From assembly GCF_947172395.1 (NCBI RefSeq), contig NC_069102.1:13850250-13914249 (forward strand): DNA of 64,000 bases, read 5' to 3'. How positions within the stretch are numbered: the first letter of the stretch is position 1; each line of letters starts with the position of its first letter. Below are positions 1 through 11,130 of the stretch, piece by piece. Made by a program: the position numbers and the translations under genes. The notes below the pieces were generated by a model that did no database searches, was not told the DNA's origin, and worked only from the letters and a program-made list of their open reading frames with translations. This DNA comes from Bicyclus anynana. Its lineage: Eukaryota; Arthropoda; Insecta; Lepidoptera; Nymphalidae.

Positions 1-879
1 GTTCTTTAGACACGACTCAGTAAAAAATAATCAGTTGAATAGTTAATGGCCGACGTGTATGCGCTTTGAGATGTCAATTGTCAACCCAATTACATTCATT
101 TACCTATTGATAATTATTACCAATGCATAAAGCAACTAATTCATTATTGCACGCTCCAAATCTTGTATTGTAATATTAAATGTACCTATTCGTATTAACT
201 TCATTTATAAATTCAAATACAGTAAATAGCTCGCTGTATAAGTAACGACGAAAATACCTTTTACCATCTATATTAAACCATATTAGTTAACCATAGTTGG
301 GGTCGATTATTACGGCCCCAATATCCTCATAGGCCGAATTTTTCCTGCACTGTTCTTCCAGTCCTAGGACTCAACTCAGATCATGGAAAATTCAGATCAT
401 TGTAATGAATTAACGCTAAAATATCGTAAGGTCGTGGTCACCCATAAGATATTTTATACATGCTATCATATCATATCATAATTTAATTGTTTAATTCAAA
501 TAATCAGAAATCTGTTTCATATACTTATTAATGAATAAAGGTCTCAAACTGGCTTGAAACTAGTACTTCTTTTTGTATCACAATATGGCTTTGCAATATA
601 TTTAGCCAGTCATCAAGTAATGATTTTTAACAAATAGTTTTCCTTCGGGCGAAACTGGTCAAATATAGTCCATCATCCGTCATTGGCAATTAGTCACTCC
701 TAGTCATGTCACACTTTAGTAAGGCGAAGGCAACCTTACTAAAACTTTGAACTAGTACTAGTAAATGAATACCAACCATTAAAGACATTTGAGAACTAAA
801 CAAAACCAGTCGCGTGGTTGTATGAAGTCTGCGATAACATCGACAACGTAATACTGAACAGATAGTAGTAAAGGTTCGT

Positions 880-1010
880 GGCAATTTGTTAGCGATACGG
901 GTATGTAGTACCCGGGCATTTGTTAACGCACCGATACGGGTACGTAGCACCCGGGCATTTGTTAACCCACCGCCACGGGTACGCGGTACCCGGGCGGGGC
1001 ATTTGCATAG
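880..1010. repeat. 39-bp minisatellite, three units
   Basis: Three copies of a 39-base unit start near 893, 932 and 971, each with CGATACGGGTA or CGCCACGGGTA followed by a CCCGGGCATTTG block. The inner CGGGT...ACCCG pairs can fold into a short hairpin. It is GC-rich against an AT-rich surround. Confidence 0.8.
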
Positions 1011-1496
1011 TTTTTGCCGCGAACCGGCCGCCGATACTCTGTTGTACGGTGACCATAATAACACTAATAGCAGGATTAACATTAACTGCCTCATTGATCC
1101 CGTAGTTTTAGCTGGTAGCTACGGACAATGTAATATTATTTTATTTTGCCTTTTTTTTTAATTGTAGGAGAAGGAGGATTAATATCCTCTTTTGAACGAC
1201 ATGATTACATGATTACTTAATATTCTCTTAAATTAAAACTGTATCTTTACTATAACATCCTGACGTAACAGTGTCGAGAGAACGCAGAAACAGTTCATGA
1301 TGAGAAAAAAAATGCAGACATTCCTACAAAAATACCAGAACCACGGTCACCCTTTCCTCTGTGCAACTATAGAATCTGCCATGCCTCATGCATATCACAT
1401 AGGAATTCTATACAATATTTCCTATTCATGGCCTTCTTTACCAATATACTTATTATAAGATTGGTTTGCATTTTTTAAATAAAATACGAGTTAAAA

Positions 1497-1687
1497 TCTA
1501 TACTAATATTATAAAGCTGAAGAGTTTGTTTGTTTGATTAAACGCGCTAATCTCAGGAACTACTGGACAGATTTGAAAAAATCTTTCAGTATTAGATAGC
1601 CCATTTATCGAGGAAGGCTATAGGCCATATATATATTATCCCCGTATTCCTGCGGGAACGCCGGTGAAACCGCGTGGCGTCAGCTAG
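1497..1687 (+). mobile_element. Non-autonomous Helitron, type A
   Basis: Starts TCTATACTAATATTATAAAG and ends GCGTCAGCTAG, lying between A and T as Helitrons do. A CG-rich hairpin-capable segment precedes the CTAG. The body shares TTTGTTTGTTTGATT and CGCGCTAATCTCAG with many other copies in the window. Confidence 0.85.
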
Positions 1688-1784
1688 TTACTTTATACAG
1701 TTAGAAGTTTCGATTGTTCGAACAATTAACATGCAGGCATTAAAAGAATAGACCGATGCTGATTATATATTGTTTTTATTGCAG

Positions 1785-1885
1785 TTCGGTCTGGCGTGCG
1801 AGGAGTGGAAGCCGCCGCTGGTGGGCACCATCCACAGTTTCGGCAGCATGATCGGCCTGCTCATCCAGGGACAGATATCTGACAG
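1785..1885 (+). CDS. SLC22-like exon (TM2, first half of MFS motif A)
   Basis: The acceptor tttattgcag precedes and the donor gtgaag follows. It encodes FGLACEEWKPP, then hydrophobic TM2 (LVGTIHSFGSMIGLLI) and GQISD, ending two bases into an Arg codon completed by the next exon. The cysteine and EEW are typical of the end of the SLC22 extracellular loop. It is the first exon visible; upstream exons must lie outside the window. Confidence 0.85.
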
Positions 1886-4800
1886 GTGAAGCTTTATCGC
1901 TTTCATTGCAGGTCCTCAGAAGATGGGAAGTGGTCTCTAAACAGAGTAACTTCGAAGGGCAAGCAAGAAACCAAAAAGTTCCGCATTGTGTCTTTCAACC
2001 TCAGGTGTTAAGCTTCATGAGCCTGTTGTAACAACAGCCACGCTCTTGAACCCTGAACACAATAATAATAAATAAATAAATATTCTTTACTTGCACACCA
2101 CAAAGACAAATACAAGTGAAATAAAAACATATTAAGAAGAGATCAGTATACAAAAGGCGGCCTTATCGCTAAGTAGCGATTTCTTCCAGGCAACCTTCGG
2201 TTTAGGAAAACTTAAGAACATCAGCAGGTGGCGTAAAACAAAAATAACCATAGTATTAGTACATACATACAAATAATTTACATCCTAATACATAAACATT
2301 ATTACACAAATACCTACAATAAGGAATAAAATACAGAGAAATAATAGATACAGATCGTCCTTACTGCACCAGATAGCACCAGATAACAATGCTGGTTGGC
2401 AGCAGAAATAAGCATGGAAAGAAGAAAGAAATAAAGAAAGAAAAGACGTTATTGTTAAAGTTGTGCCGCACATCACAATGCATCAACAGGGCATGTCAAG
2501 ACCATAACCCATGTAGTGGAAATATCAAACACGACTTATTTATGTTTGGCACAACCTTGAAAAATGTTAGATCAGCATTATGCTGCATGGCGAAGCATGT
2601 AGCTATTCAGATGACAGCACGGAAATGCCTAGCCATGGTGGTATTAGGCGAGCTCTGACAAATAAGTCTCAACTACTTCTGAAACCCTGTCAATCTAAAT
2701 ATACATACATATAAATGCGAAAGGTCACACAAACCACGAAATCTCAAAAACCTCTTGACGTACAAAAATAAAATTTGACAGGGAGGTACTTTGTAGATAG
2801 TAGATCCGCTAGAAACAGATTCTGCGATAGAGCCGGATAAAGGAGGACGAAGTCGCAGGCCTTCGCTAGTTTATGTACATAATAGAACATCGTGTCATGG
2901 ACAGGTTCGGGCGCAAGACAGCCGCGGTGTTCGCAGGGACCATGGGCGCCGTGCTGGGCCTCACGAAGAGCTTCGCCACCTCCTTCTGGCTCTACCTAGT
3001 GTTCGAAGGGCTGGAGGCAGCCATCGGCGACGCTCTGTCACCCATGTTCATGTTGAGTGAGTCTGTTCTAACATTTGTAACTCCCGCAAAATAGAGCAAA
3101 AGGTCTGAGCCGTGATAGCCAAATGGATATACTCTGCCCCTGATTTCGCAGGGCGTTGGTTCGAATCCGGTCCGGGGAGTGCACCTCCAACTTTTCAGTT
3201 GTGTACATTTTAAGAAACTAAAAAATTAAATATCACGTGTCTCAAACGGTGAAGGAAAACATCGTGAGGAAACTTGCACACCAGAGAATTTTCTGAATTC
3301 TCTGCGTGTGTGAAGTCTGCCAATCCGCATTGGGCCAGCGTGGTGGACTATTGGCCTAACCCCTCTCATTTTGAGAGGAGACTGGAGCTCAGCAGTGAGC
3401 CGAATATGGGTTGATAATGATGATGATGATGAAAAAAGTTCTAGTTTTTTAAAGAACCCACAAGCGACCGAAGTTTAACAGTGGTGTCCCACTAGAAAGC
3501 TACGTTATTTGTGAGTGTCGTATATTTTATCCCCGTATTTTAAAGGTAATCAGTAAACGGGAACTATACAGATGAACCGCAGGGCGTCAGCTAGTTATCT
3601 GTAAAATAGCTATATCATAATTGGAGACAATATTTTATGCGAAACTGCAAACCAAAACACCAACACCATAATAGTCTAATCATTGACTGTCTTTAAGAGA
3701 ATTTCCATAAATGACAAATATGACTCTATGTTAAAAATAAATAACATTTGTACCAATCGCTGGATTGAAAACTCAACCAGTTATAATATGTTTTCCAGGT
3801 ATTGAGATCGTGGAGAAGAAACGCGCAGTGCTGTTCCAGATGATCCTACTAAATTGTTACACGATTGGCCAAATCATCATGCCCTTCATAGCATGGGGCG
3901 TCCCTTACTGGAGGAACTTCCTCCGAGTCATCTACGCTCCCACCCTCATCATCCTCACATACTCCTTCTTCCTCGACGAGAGCATCAGATGGTTATTCAG
4001 TAAAGGGAAGAAGAAGCAAGCAATCAAGTTGATAGAGAAGATAGCGAAACGGAACAACGTGAAAGTGGATAAAACATTAATAAACAAACTGGATTATATA
4101 GATGAAGATAGCTCTAAAGTAACAGATAGGAAGCTTCTAATAAAGACCTTCAGGTCACGGATAATGCTGCAGAGGTTCCTGGTGTGCATGGTGTGGTGGT
4201 TCACCATAACGCTGATAAACTTCGGAATGATGATCAGCTCAGTGCTCATCAGTGGAAATAAATATTTAAACTTCGCATTGCTAATCATGATGGACATTCC
4301 CGCCAATATATTCTATTGGTTAGCTTTATCGAAGTATAAACGAAAACTGCCCTTGATTGGGTCGTTTATTGTTGGAGGAATTTTCTGCGTCTCACAGCCT
4401 TTTATGCCTAAAGGTCAGTTATCACAATATTTTCCACGTTAAAGTTTCAAGTGTAGTTAGTGATGGTTTTCCATTTAACAACAGACAGACCATAGAGTAC
4501 AGAAAAGTACAGACACCAGCAAATGAGTTGGATCAAAATGGCGGTCATCTGCGCAGGTCCAACTATAAAACATAAACGTGTAAAACGCGTGCTCTGTGGT
4601 AGCCCAATTAAAAATTTCGTACGCGATTGTAATATCGTCATGGTTACCTGTCCGTTGCTAACATTCAAAAATGTGTTGCCGCTACCTATACAAGCTATTA
4701 CACCAACCACCACTTTACTGAGCCCAGGCAAAACTTTATAATCATAAGAGCGAATAATTGACAATAACTTTTCTAATTATAATTTATTTTTCGGAATAAC

Positions 4801-7216
4801 TTTTCGATAATTATACACAATAAGAATATAACTTAAGATTGGGTAAAGTGGACTATTTTAGAGAATATTATTATCTACAAAGTCATTTTTTGTCGGTAGC
4901 TTTTAACTAGGGAATTACTCGTAGTAATATTTGTATTTTTTTACTAAAAACTATTTAATTGAGCTTAATCCTGACTGGTTTCCAAGATGTTTCTGTTTTT
5001 GTGACTATGATTGCAATCTTACTCAGAAAAGACTTGTACGAGTGTTCCAACTTTAATTGTAACTGGCACGTTGAATGCCAGGAAGATAAACTGCGTTGCA
5101 AAAACGACGGCAAAGCGCTTTGAAAAGTACAAAACGGAGGCAACTTTGTAGCATACAGAGCTTGTTCGCTGCGTTTTACTACTGAGTCTTTCCTTATAGA
5201 TAAATCTTGGAAAATATTAATCAGTCGGTCTACCGTTAGCTGTTCCACGATTTCTCTGGCATATTTAAGTATTGCTATCATCTTTCCGCCTATTATTACG
5301 ACTTACTACAGGGCCAGGCTTTTCTTACAGGATATCGTGTTATATTTCGATCAGCTCGACGTTACGTAGTCATTACTATATAAATCTAATATCAAGTAAG
5401 GTCGTAGTCAAGTGTTGTTTTTTATTAAAGTGTTATTGTTCCTAGAGTTTATAATCTGAGTAAAATCCAATGAATTTTCAATTATCACATTTGATGGATT
5501 GCAATTAATTACGAGCTGCATAAGCATTGCCCACTCGTTCCATTAAGTGAGACTTAACTTTCGCACCACGGTGTTATCACGAGTGTACCATTGTTCCACG
5601 CTATTATTTCGATGTCCGCTCTCGTCGACGGCTGGACCGCAACTAACGCAGTCGTCGCCAGAGCGCTGAAGTTTAGTAAGATGTGAGTAAACTACCCGCA
5701 TACACTATTAAATATAGTTTGTTTTTCAGGTTACGCGTGGATCGGGCTGGCGTTATTCATGGCGTTTGAAATGCTGGCCACGTTTTCATACAACATCGTG
5801 TATATGTACACTTCGGAGCTGTTCCCCACCTACACGCGTAACTCCATGCACTCCATCTGCTCGGCGTTCGGTCGCGTCGGCTCGTTGCTGGCGCCACAGA
5901 CACCGCTGCTGGTGAGCAAGCATCACACTATCACACTTCACACTAATATTTGGGCGAAAGTTTGTGTATAAGTATGTTTGTTCCTCCTTTACGCTGCGTC
6001 TACTGAAGCGATTTGGCAGAAATTTGGAACGGAAATAGATTTTACTATGGATTAACACATGGGCTACTTTTTATCCCGGAAAAATCTATGGTTCCCGCGG
6101 GATTCATGAAAAACTGAATTCCACGCGGACAAAGTAGCGGGCATCCGCTACTTTTCATAAAACATCGTCGTTCTAGCTTCAGTGGTCTGGTCAAAAAACT
6201 CTGCTAGGAGGCGAGTCCTTGTGTAGGAAATCCTAGGACACGATGATCAGTGGAGACTAAAGCTATAGGCTCAGAGTCTGCTCAGAGACGTCTTTAGAGA
6301 GTCTCTAACTCTAAGTCTGAAAAGTCTGAAACAACAAAAAGCCGAGTCTTCTTGATACTAATAGCTGAGGCTTCAAGTGTTTCAAGAAAACGTTCAAGTG
6401 TTTGCTTCCACCCTTGGCAATAACTGTATCTGTTAGTTCTTTTGCAAATAGGTATATTTCGATTGTCAGTATAGACTCGGGAAGAGTGAAATTTTTGATC
6501 GTGAAAAGATCAATCCTGACTACCTACCTCGTGAGCTTAATTGAAGTCTGTAAAGTTTAATTATTGAAATAGTCTCTTTTCTTTTCGAATCCATATACAA
6601 TAGTTTTTTATATTCCTGATTCATTTTATTTGTAATTTAACAAATAAAATTAATCAGGAAAAAAAAACTAAAAAACTAAACCTCTTATCTTGAATCTTAA
6701 CTCAATAACCTTTTTTGTCAGTTGTCAAAGGCATTAAAGTACCAACAATGTCCTACACACATAATCATTATCAACCCATATTCGGCTCACTGCTGAACAC
6801 GAGTCTCTTCTCACAATGAGAGGGATTAGACCAATTGTCCACCACGTTGGACCAATGCTGATTGGCGGAATTCACACACGCAGAGAATTATGAAAATTCT
6901 CTGGTATGCAGGTTTCCTCACGATGTTTTTCCTTCACCGTTTGAGACACGTGATATTTAATTTCTTAAAATGAACACAACTCTAAAATGCACACATATTA
7001 AGTAGTAATCATCTCATAAACTTTCAGATGACATACTGGACTGGACTGCCAGCCCTTATATTCGGCCTGACATCTCTACTGTCCGGTTTCCTGACGCTCT
7101 TCATGCCGGAGACAGCAAAAACACAACTACCTGACACCATCAGAGAAGCGGAGGTCATCGGAAAGAGATCTGTCATCAAATACGATCCGGCCAAAGAAAG
7201 CTTGAAAGGAACTTAA
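1785..7216 (+). CDS. SLC22-like organic cation transporter (MFS), 3' five exons
   Basis: Exons 1785-1885, 2905-3056, 3799-4413, 5730-5911 and 7028-7216 join in phase to 412 residues plus TAA; every intron is GT-AG. The product is a plasma-membrane solute carrier of the major facilitator superfamily, SLC22/OCT type. Signatures seen: the TM2-TM3 loop motif GQISDRFGRK built across the first junction, DESIRWLFSKGKKKQA after TM6, YTSELFPTYTRN after TM10, and the tail motif PETAKTQLPDTIREAE. About eleven hydrophobic segments are visible (TM2 to TM12). Family members are usually 500-560 residues, so TM1, the large extracellular loop and the start codon (about 120-150 residues) lie upstream of the window. 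The substrate cannot be read from sequence: organic cations, carnitine or carcinine-like compounds are family possibilities. The coding part looks intact; transposon copies fill the introns. Confidence 0.9.
2055..2215 (-). mobile_element. CR1/L2-like LINE 3' tail
   Basis: Read on the minus strand it contains GGTTGCCTGGAAGAAATCGC, AGCGATAAGGCCGCCT and a TATTTATTTATTATTATTG terminal repeat, a 3' end I associate with insect CR1/L2-type non-LTR elements. No ORF remains. Confidence 0.6.
2697..2869 (+). mobile_element. Helitron (variant) abutting a splice acceptor
   Basis: Ends GACGAAGTCGCAGGCCTTCGCTAG followed by T, the type B Helitron 3' terminus; the 5' end near ATATACATACATATAAATGCG is approximate. 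The terminus is 35 bases upstream of an SLC22-like exon. Confidence 0.7.
2905..3056 (+). CDS. SLC22-like exon (RFGRK, TM3-TM4)
   Basis: Begins after gtcatggacag, completing the Arg codon of motif A (DRFGRK), and ends TTGA before gtgagt. It encodes TM3 and TM4 (FWLYLVFEGLEAAIG). The acceptor has almost no pyrimidine tract and sits 35 bases after a Helitron terminus. Joining here is the only choice seen that restores the invariant motif. Confidence 0.85.
3107..3437 (+). mobile_element. SINE B, near full length
   Basis: A tRNA-derived head (GAGCCGTGATAGCC; B box GGTTCGAATCC) is followed by the family body: AACTTTTCAGTTGTG, ATATCACGTGTCTCAAACGG, GCCAATCCGCATTGGGCCAG and a (TGA)n tail. It sits 50 bases after a donor site. 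It recalls the Metulj-type SINEs of butterflies, not checked. Confidence 0.85.
3440..3594 (+). mobile_element. Degraded Helitron 3' part
   Basis: ATTTTATCCCCGTATTTTAA and GGGCGTCAGCTAG match the end of type A copies. The 5' limit is uncertain. Confidence 0.55.
3799..4413 (+). CDS. SLC22-like exon (TM5-TM9 and central loop)
   Basis: A large 615-base exon between gttttccag and gtcagtt. It encodes EIVEKKRA, TM5-TM6, the DESIRWL motif, a basic cytosolic loop rich in lysine (KGKKKQAIKLIEKIAKRN), TM7 with VCMVWWF, TM8 and TM9, ending at PFMPK. It gives the strongest single-exon family signal of the gene. Confidence 0.92.
4414..5729. other. SLC22-like intron, no recognised content
   Basis: This 1.3-kb intron has no SINE or Helitron that I can identify. 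Two antisense open frames (4447-4764 and 4955-5281, about 105 codons each) show no family motif and I do not call them genes. Confidence 0.5.
5730..5911 (+). CDS. SLC22-like exon (TM10-TM11)
   Basis: Runs from tttttcag to gtgagcaag, 182 bases in phase with both neighbours. It encodes YAWIGLALFMAFEMLATFSY, then YMYTSELFPTYTRNS and GRVGSLLAPQTPLL, the conserved TM10-TM11 block of SLC22 proteins. Confidence 0.9.
5940..6154 (+). mobile_element. Non-autonomous Helitron, type B
   Basis: Contains GAAGCGATTTGGCAGAAATT, TGGATTAACACATGGGCTAC and TTTTTATCCCGGAAAAATC. It ends CGGGCATCCGCTA, where CTAG has decayed to CTAC. It starts within 30 bases of the exon donor at 5912. Confidence 0.75.
6601..6670. 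repeat. 70-bp palindrome
   Basis: TAGTTTTTTATATTCCTGAT is mirrored by the complement ending AATCAGGAAAAAAAAACTA, around a short ATTTAA centre. It could be a small foldback element or a chance AT-rich palindrome in the last intron. Confidence 0.65.
6762..6995 (-). mobile_element. SINE B lacking the tRNA head
   Basis: On the minus strand it matches the SINE B body and its TGATAATGATTATG tail; the tRNA-like head is missing. It ends about 33 bases before the acceptor of the last transporter exon. Confidence 0.8.
7028..7216 (+). CDS. SLC22-like terminal exon (TM12 and C-terminus)
   Basis: Follows acceptor ctttcag and ends at TAA. It encodes TM12 (LPALIFGLTSLLSGFLTLFM), the PETA...LPDTIREAE signature and a short cytosolic tail. 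The ATG at its first base is an internal codon, not a start: the preceding exon ends on a complete codon and joins it in frame. Confidence 0.88.
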   Translation: MTYWTGLPALIFGLTSLLSGFLTLFMPETAKTQLPDTIREAEVIGKRSVIKYDPAKESLKGT

Positions 7217-7426
7217 GAACAAGGATGCTTTTTAAGAGAATTAATTATGAAAATATAAAAACACTGTACAAACCTATACAGATAATAGAACACAAAAAAC
7301 AAAAGACATGTCCGCTTCGTCCAAAACCAAGTGTTTACTTATTAACGACGAAGAGATGTACGTTCCTCTATTTTTTTATAACAAAAAATTATGTATACCT
7401 TTTTGGAAGCCGGTCAAAAAGGAAGA

Positions 7427-7432
7427 AATAAA
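7427..7432 (+). terminator. Poly(A) signal of the SLC22-like gene
   Basis: An AATAAA hexamer 211 bases after the stop codon, in AT-rich sequence, is the first canonical signal downstream. Another (caataaactttt, near 8889) could serve a longer 3' UTR. Confidence 0.55.
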
Positions 7433-9843
7433 CATGATATACTAAAAACGATAGAAAAATCGTAGCTTATTTATAGATATTTGTTTATTAATTTACATTT
7501 GTATCATATTTTATCGATCAGTCTGATTGCCTTTGTAATGTATTTATTGGTAAGTAACATTAATACTTAGATAAACTAGATTTTTCTCACCACCTAATAT
7601 TAATATGCTTACTCACATCGAAGCAGTTTGGTTGCTCAAATCTCCCAAAATCTCTGATGTAGAAATCATCTTACTTGACTTATTTAGGTTGATGTTGAAT
7701 ATTGCAAGGTAACTGGTTCACTATATATGGAGGTCTTTAAATAAAACTCGAAGAGCACTTTTACACGATGCGTTTAATCCGCCATGTTTTTGGAGAGAGA
7801 GAGAGGAACCAAGGGGTTGCCAGAATGAGACGCCAATCGTCGTTCGGAAATAGATAAGATTTTATGTATTGTAAATTCAGTTCGGAAATACTGAACAATC
7901 TCTACAAAACGCCCTTACTGCACAGCTAAAGCTGATAATGAGGATATAAATATGAAAATCTATTCTTAAAAGCCAAAAATCAAGAAAAAACAAAGTTAAA
8001 AAGAATATTTCTTTTTAATGAAATCCATTTGGACTTGTAACTTAACGACGTATTAACATTAAGAATAGATAATGCATAATGAAAACAAGACAGTTACGTG
8101 CATTATTACATTTCTTACCGCCTAATCAGTTAAATGGGTTATGTCATTAGGAACATATACAATAAAATATAGAGAATACACTCACACAGCCGTAGCCTAG
8201 TGGAAATTATGACCTATGCCTTTAATTTGGTGGCGTAGGTTCGAATCCGATTAGAGACTTACCACACTTTTACCACATCGTGAGGTAACCAGTATACCTA
8301 AGAATTTTCTTGTTTCTCTACGTGTGTTAAGTCCGCCAATCCGTATTTGGCCAGCGTGGTGGTCTAACCTCTCTCATTTAGAGAGGAGACTCCTGCTCAA
8401 CATTGAGTCAAGTATGGGTTGTTAATGATTATGACACTCACATAAATGTACTTCTCATGAAAAAAATCGGAACAGTACGTACGTAAGTACTTACTATTTC
8501 GTTTAAACAGTAGGTTTAAGTACAAAGTAATTTCTTCGAATATCGCTTGTAATTCTTGTCCATTTACATAAGTCAAGTGTAATCATTATTGAAGTGGTTG
8601 AATGAAGGTGTCTTATTTTAGACATTCACTTACCATACCAAAATAAAATCGGGTGACAATTATCGCATATGGAAGATTGTCTCCCGCATTTAAAAAACTC
8701 CTTACACTAGCCAGAACATTTGTTAGTGAAAACAGTATTAAGAATTTATTTACATTTAAAACGAATTGTTGTAAATAATATTTTAAGTATGAAAATATAG
8801 GTAAGTTTATTTATAAAATAAACAAATTGCCAATGAAAATGTGTTTATAATGTAAATAGAATTATGTAAGCATCTAACGTTATTCGTTCAATAAACTTTT
8901 AAAACTATATGGTGCGTTTTCTTTGTTAATATTTTGGATTGCTGTGAACTGATCGATGTATGTACTTGCATCTAAGACTAGTCAGAAAACATAACAGATT
9001 TTAAAACATTACACGAGGAATTCCTAGAGTTAGTCGAGTTAAAAGAAAGTAAAAAGAAGCTAAGCACTACACCGTAATGTACTCTACACAGGGTTCAACG
9101 CCACGAGCTTGGGCCGGGCGAATACGGCGTACAGAATAAACACTTGTCAGTTTGTTTTGGCCCCTTTATGTTCAAAACTTAAAGAATGGATTGAAGGAAG
9201 GAGGTTCGAGGTTCAATATTCATCCTTTGCACTTTAGTCGTCGTCTAGAAAGGCAGAAAGGGTAATAATATCAGTGGAAATAAAAAGGGCTAATGTTATT
9301 TAACAAGTATTTTAGAGAAGTTCAAATTAAACATTTTGAAAACCCCCCGAAAATACCGCATCGGTACATTTGTTTGAGAGCTCTATACGATGCCTCTGAC
9401 ATCGACATCTAACTTAAAGCACCCCCTCTTTTTGCGTTGGGGTTTAAAAAGCATGTCTATTGAAATTTCAAGCATTGAAATGATGACTTTACGTAAATCA
9501 TTACATAAAATTATAACTAATAATTATAAATAAACCTAATAGTCCGGTCAAGTTAGACCAAATTTCATTTAAATCGTTATATCTCAAAAACGGTGGCTCG
9601 TAGGAAAATAAATATTGATACATATTTGTAGATAATTTTATGATCTACAGACTAATTTTCTTGATCTTTGAGTAATATTTTTTCCTTACAGGGGAAAGAT
9701 GGGGAACTTTAAAATTTTATTTTCAATCAAATTTTAAACAATCTTACTGATTTTCATCTTGGTGGGAATTTATGTAGCTTCGAATGTCTAAATTGACCGT
9801 ACTATAAGCCTAAACTATAGTCTGGCAAGTTGACAACACTCCC
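7433..9843. other. Intergenic, no gene seen
   Basis: AT-rich sequence downstream of the transporter. It holds one old SINE B copy (8187-8433) and otherwise nothing that I recognise. Confidence 0.5.
8187..8433 (+). mobile_element. SINE B, diverged
   Basis: The head CAGCCGTAGCCTAGTGG, B box GGTTCGAATCC, CCACATCGTGAGG, GCCAATCCGTATTTGGCCAG and a GGGTTGTTAATG end all match SINE B, with an internal deletion. Confidence 0.75.
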
Positions 9844-10155
9844 ATGATATGTGGGCGACGGAGGGAAGACTGCACGGGTGTGAAATCGTACGTGCAGGGA
9901 AGTGAGTTGCATCAGTCGTGGGTTTTTCATTCATCGCCACACGCCCCCCGGCCCGCGTGGCCCGGGAGTGTTACGAACGAAGTTGCCAAGCTATACTCGT
10001 TGGTTCAACGCCACGCGCACGGCACAGGCACGTGGGACAAGCGCCTGACAGTTAGGCTAGGGCTGTGGCCTGTGGGTGCAAGTTCGTCGCTCGGCAGGTG
10101 TCGCCACGACCTCGCTACAACTGCGCCTCCGCGCTCGTCTCGTGACCTTTATATA
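9844..10155. other. GC-rich intergenic island, possibly regulatory
   Basis: About 300 bases far more GC-rich than the surroundings, with CACACGCCCCCC, GTTCAACGCCACGCGC and several CACG words. An open frame of 132 codons crosses it but runs into the Helitron downstream and has no recognisable motif, so I do not call it coding. It could be a promoter or enhancer, or a first exon of a non-coding transcript. Confidence 0.35.
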
Positions 10156-10161
10156 CAAGTA

Positions 10162-10543
10162 CTAGCGGACCCCCGCGACTTCGTCCGCGTGGAATTTAAT
10201 TTTTTACAAATCCCTCGGGAACCATGGATTTTTCCGGGATAAAAAGTAGCCTATATGTTAATCCAGGCTATTATATATCTTAATACCAAATTTCAGCTAA
10301 TTTGGTTTCATTAGTCGAGGCGTGAAAGAGTAACAAACATTCATATCATCAAAATCATCAGTTTTCGCAAATCTCGGGAAACCAAAGTAGCCTATGTGTT
10401 AATCCAGAGTAAAATCTATTTCTATTCCAAATTTCAGCTAAATCGCTTCAGGAATAACAGCGTTATAGAGTAACAAACATCCAAACATCCAAACATCCAA
10501 ACATACATCCATACAAACTTTCTCGTTTATAATATTAGTAGGA
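10162..10543 (-). mobile_element. Helitron type B, double-unit copy
   Basis: On the minus strand it starts TCCTACTAATATTATAAACG and ends CGCTAG. The body (ATCCAGAGTAAAATC / AATCCAGGCTATTATAT) is present about twice, so it looks like a dimer or a nested pair. A CATCCAAA run sits near 10478-10505. Confidence 0.8.
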
Positions 10544-10612
10544 TACCAGTATGTCGATATTTTATAAGCTGTATTTAAATTTACGGGCACTTGAGCTAAC
10601 TTAGCCTAATCA

Positions 10613-10865
10613 TTTCATCATTATCAGCCGATGGACGTCCGTTGCTGGACATAGGCCTCTTTCGTGGACCTCCAAACCTCCTATACTTATCCTAATAACT
10701 ATACAATGCTCATGTTCATGCTCACGTAGAATTGTGGTAAGAATACTGGTTGCATTTCACGACACGGACAGTCAGGCTGATCCTGTGCGCAAAATATGAG
10801 CTAGCCCTTCTGTCACCAGTCGAGGAGAATTTTTTTGGCACTGCCATTCCATGGTCTAAGGGTCT
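10613..10865 (-). mobile_element. LINE debris (two 3' tails)
   Basis: 10613-10680 reads on the minus strand as GGCCTATGTCCAGCAACGGA and CATCGGCTGATAATGATG, a LINE tail also seen at 62525. 10681-10865 matches the unclassified element at 49710-49890 (GACTGGTGACAGAAGGGCT; CTTATTAGGATAAG). Confidence 0.55.
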
Positions 10866-11130
10866 CCACGGCAAAAGGAACAATTAATATGTACTCGTAA
10901 ATCTCGGTCGAAAGGCGTACTTTTACTTTTTCAGCTTTAACTTGAAATGTTTATTTGAATATGAATTATATTCTCGTTCCCCTCCATTTAGTCGAAAGAG
11001 ACAGTGTTAGGAGATACGTCAACAGTCCAGTGGGCTAGGATCGGACCCACGACCTGTTAGTGTTAAATCCAAATATGGCAAATATTAAAAAATAATCCGG
11101 ACCCTGTCGATATCCATATCAATACTTAGA

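Larger units (their letters stand above)
1..1784. other. Intron or 5' region of the SLC22-like gene
   Basis: No exon can be supported here. It holds a 39-bp tandem repeat (880-1010) and a Helitron (1497-1687); the rest is AT-rich with no recognisable content. The open frames over 690-1161 are artefacts of the tandem repeat. Confidence 0.6.

Noticed and set aside
690..1161. Overlapping frames of 134, 91 and 61 codons near the tandem repeat
   Set aside because: Their repeated NARVLRTR or RVRSTRAFVN stretches are translations of the 39-bp minisatellite, present on both strands.
4447..5281. Two antisense frames of about 105 codons in a transporter intron
   Set aside because: No recognisable domain, no supporting splice structure, and they lie inside a + strand gene.
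9844..10242. 132-codon open frame on the + strand
   Set aside because: Its last third is Helitron sequence and the rest is a GC-rich island with no family motif, so the open frame follows from low stop density.
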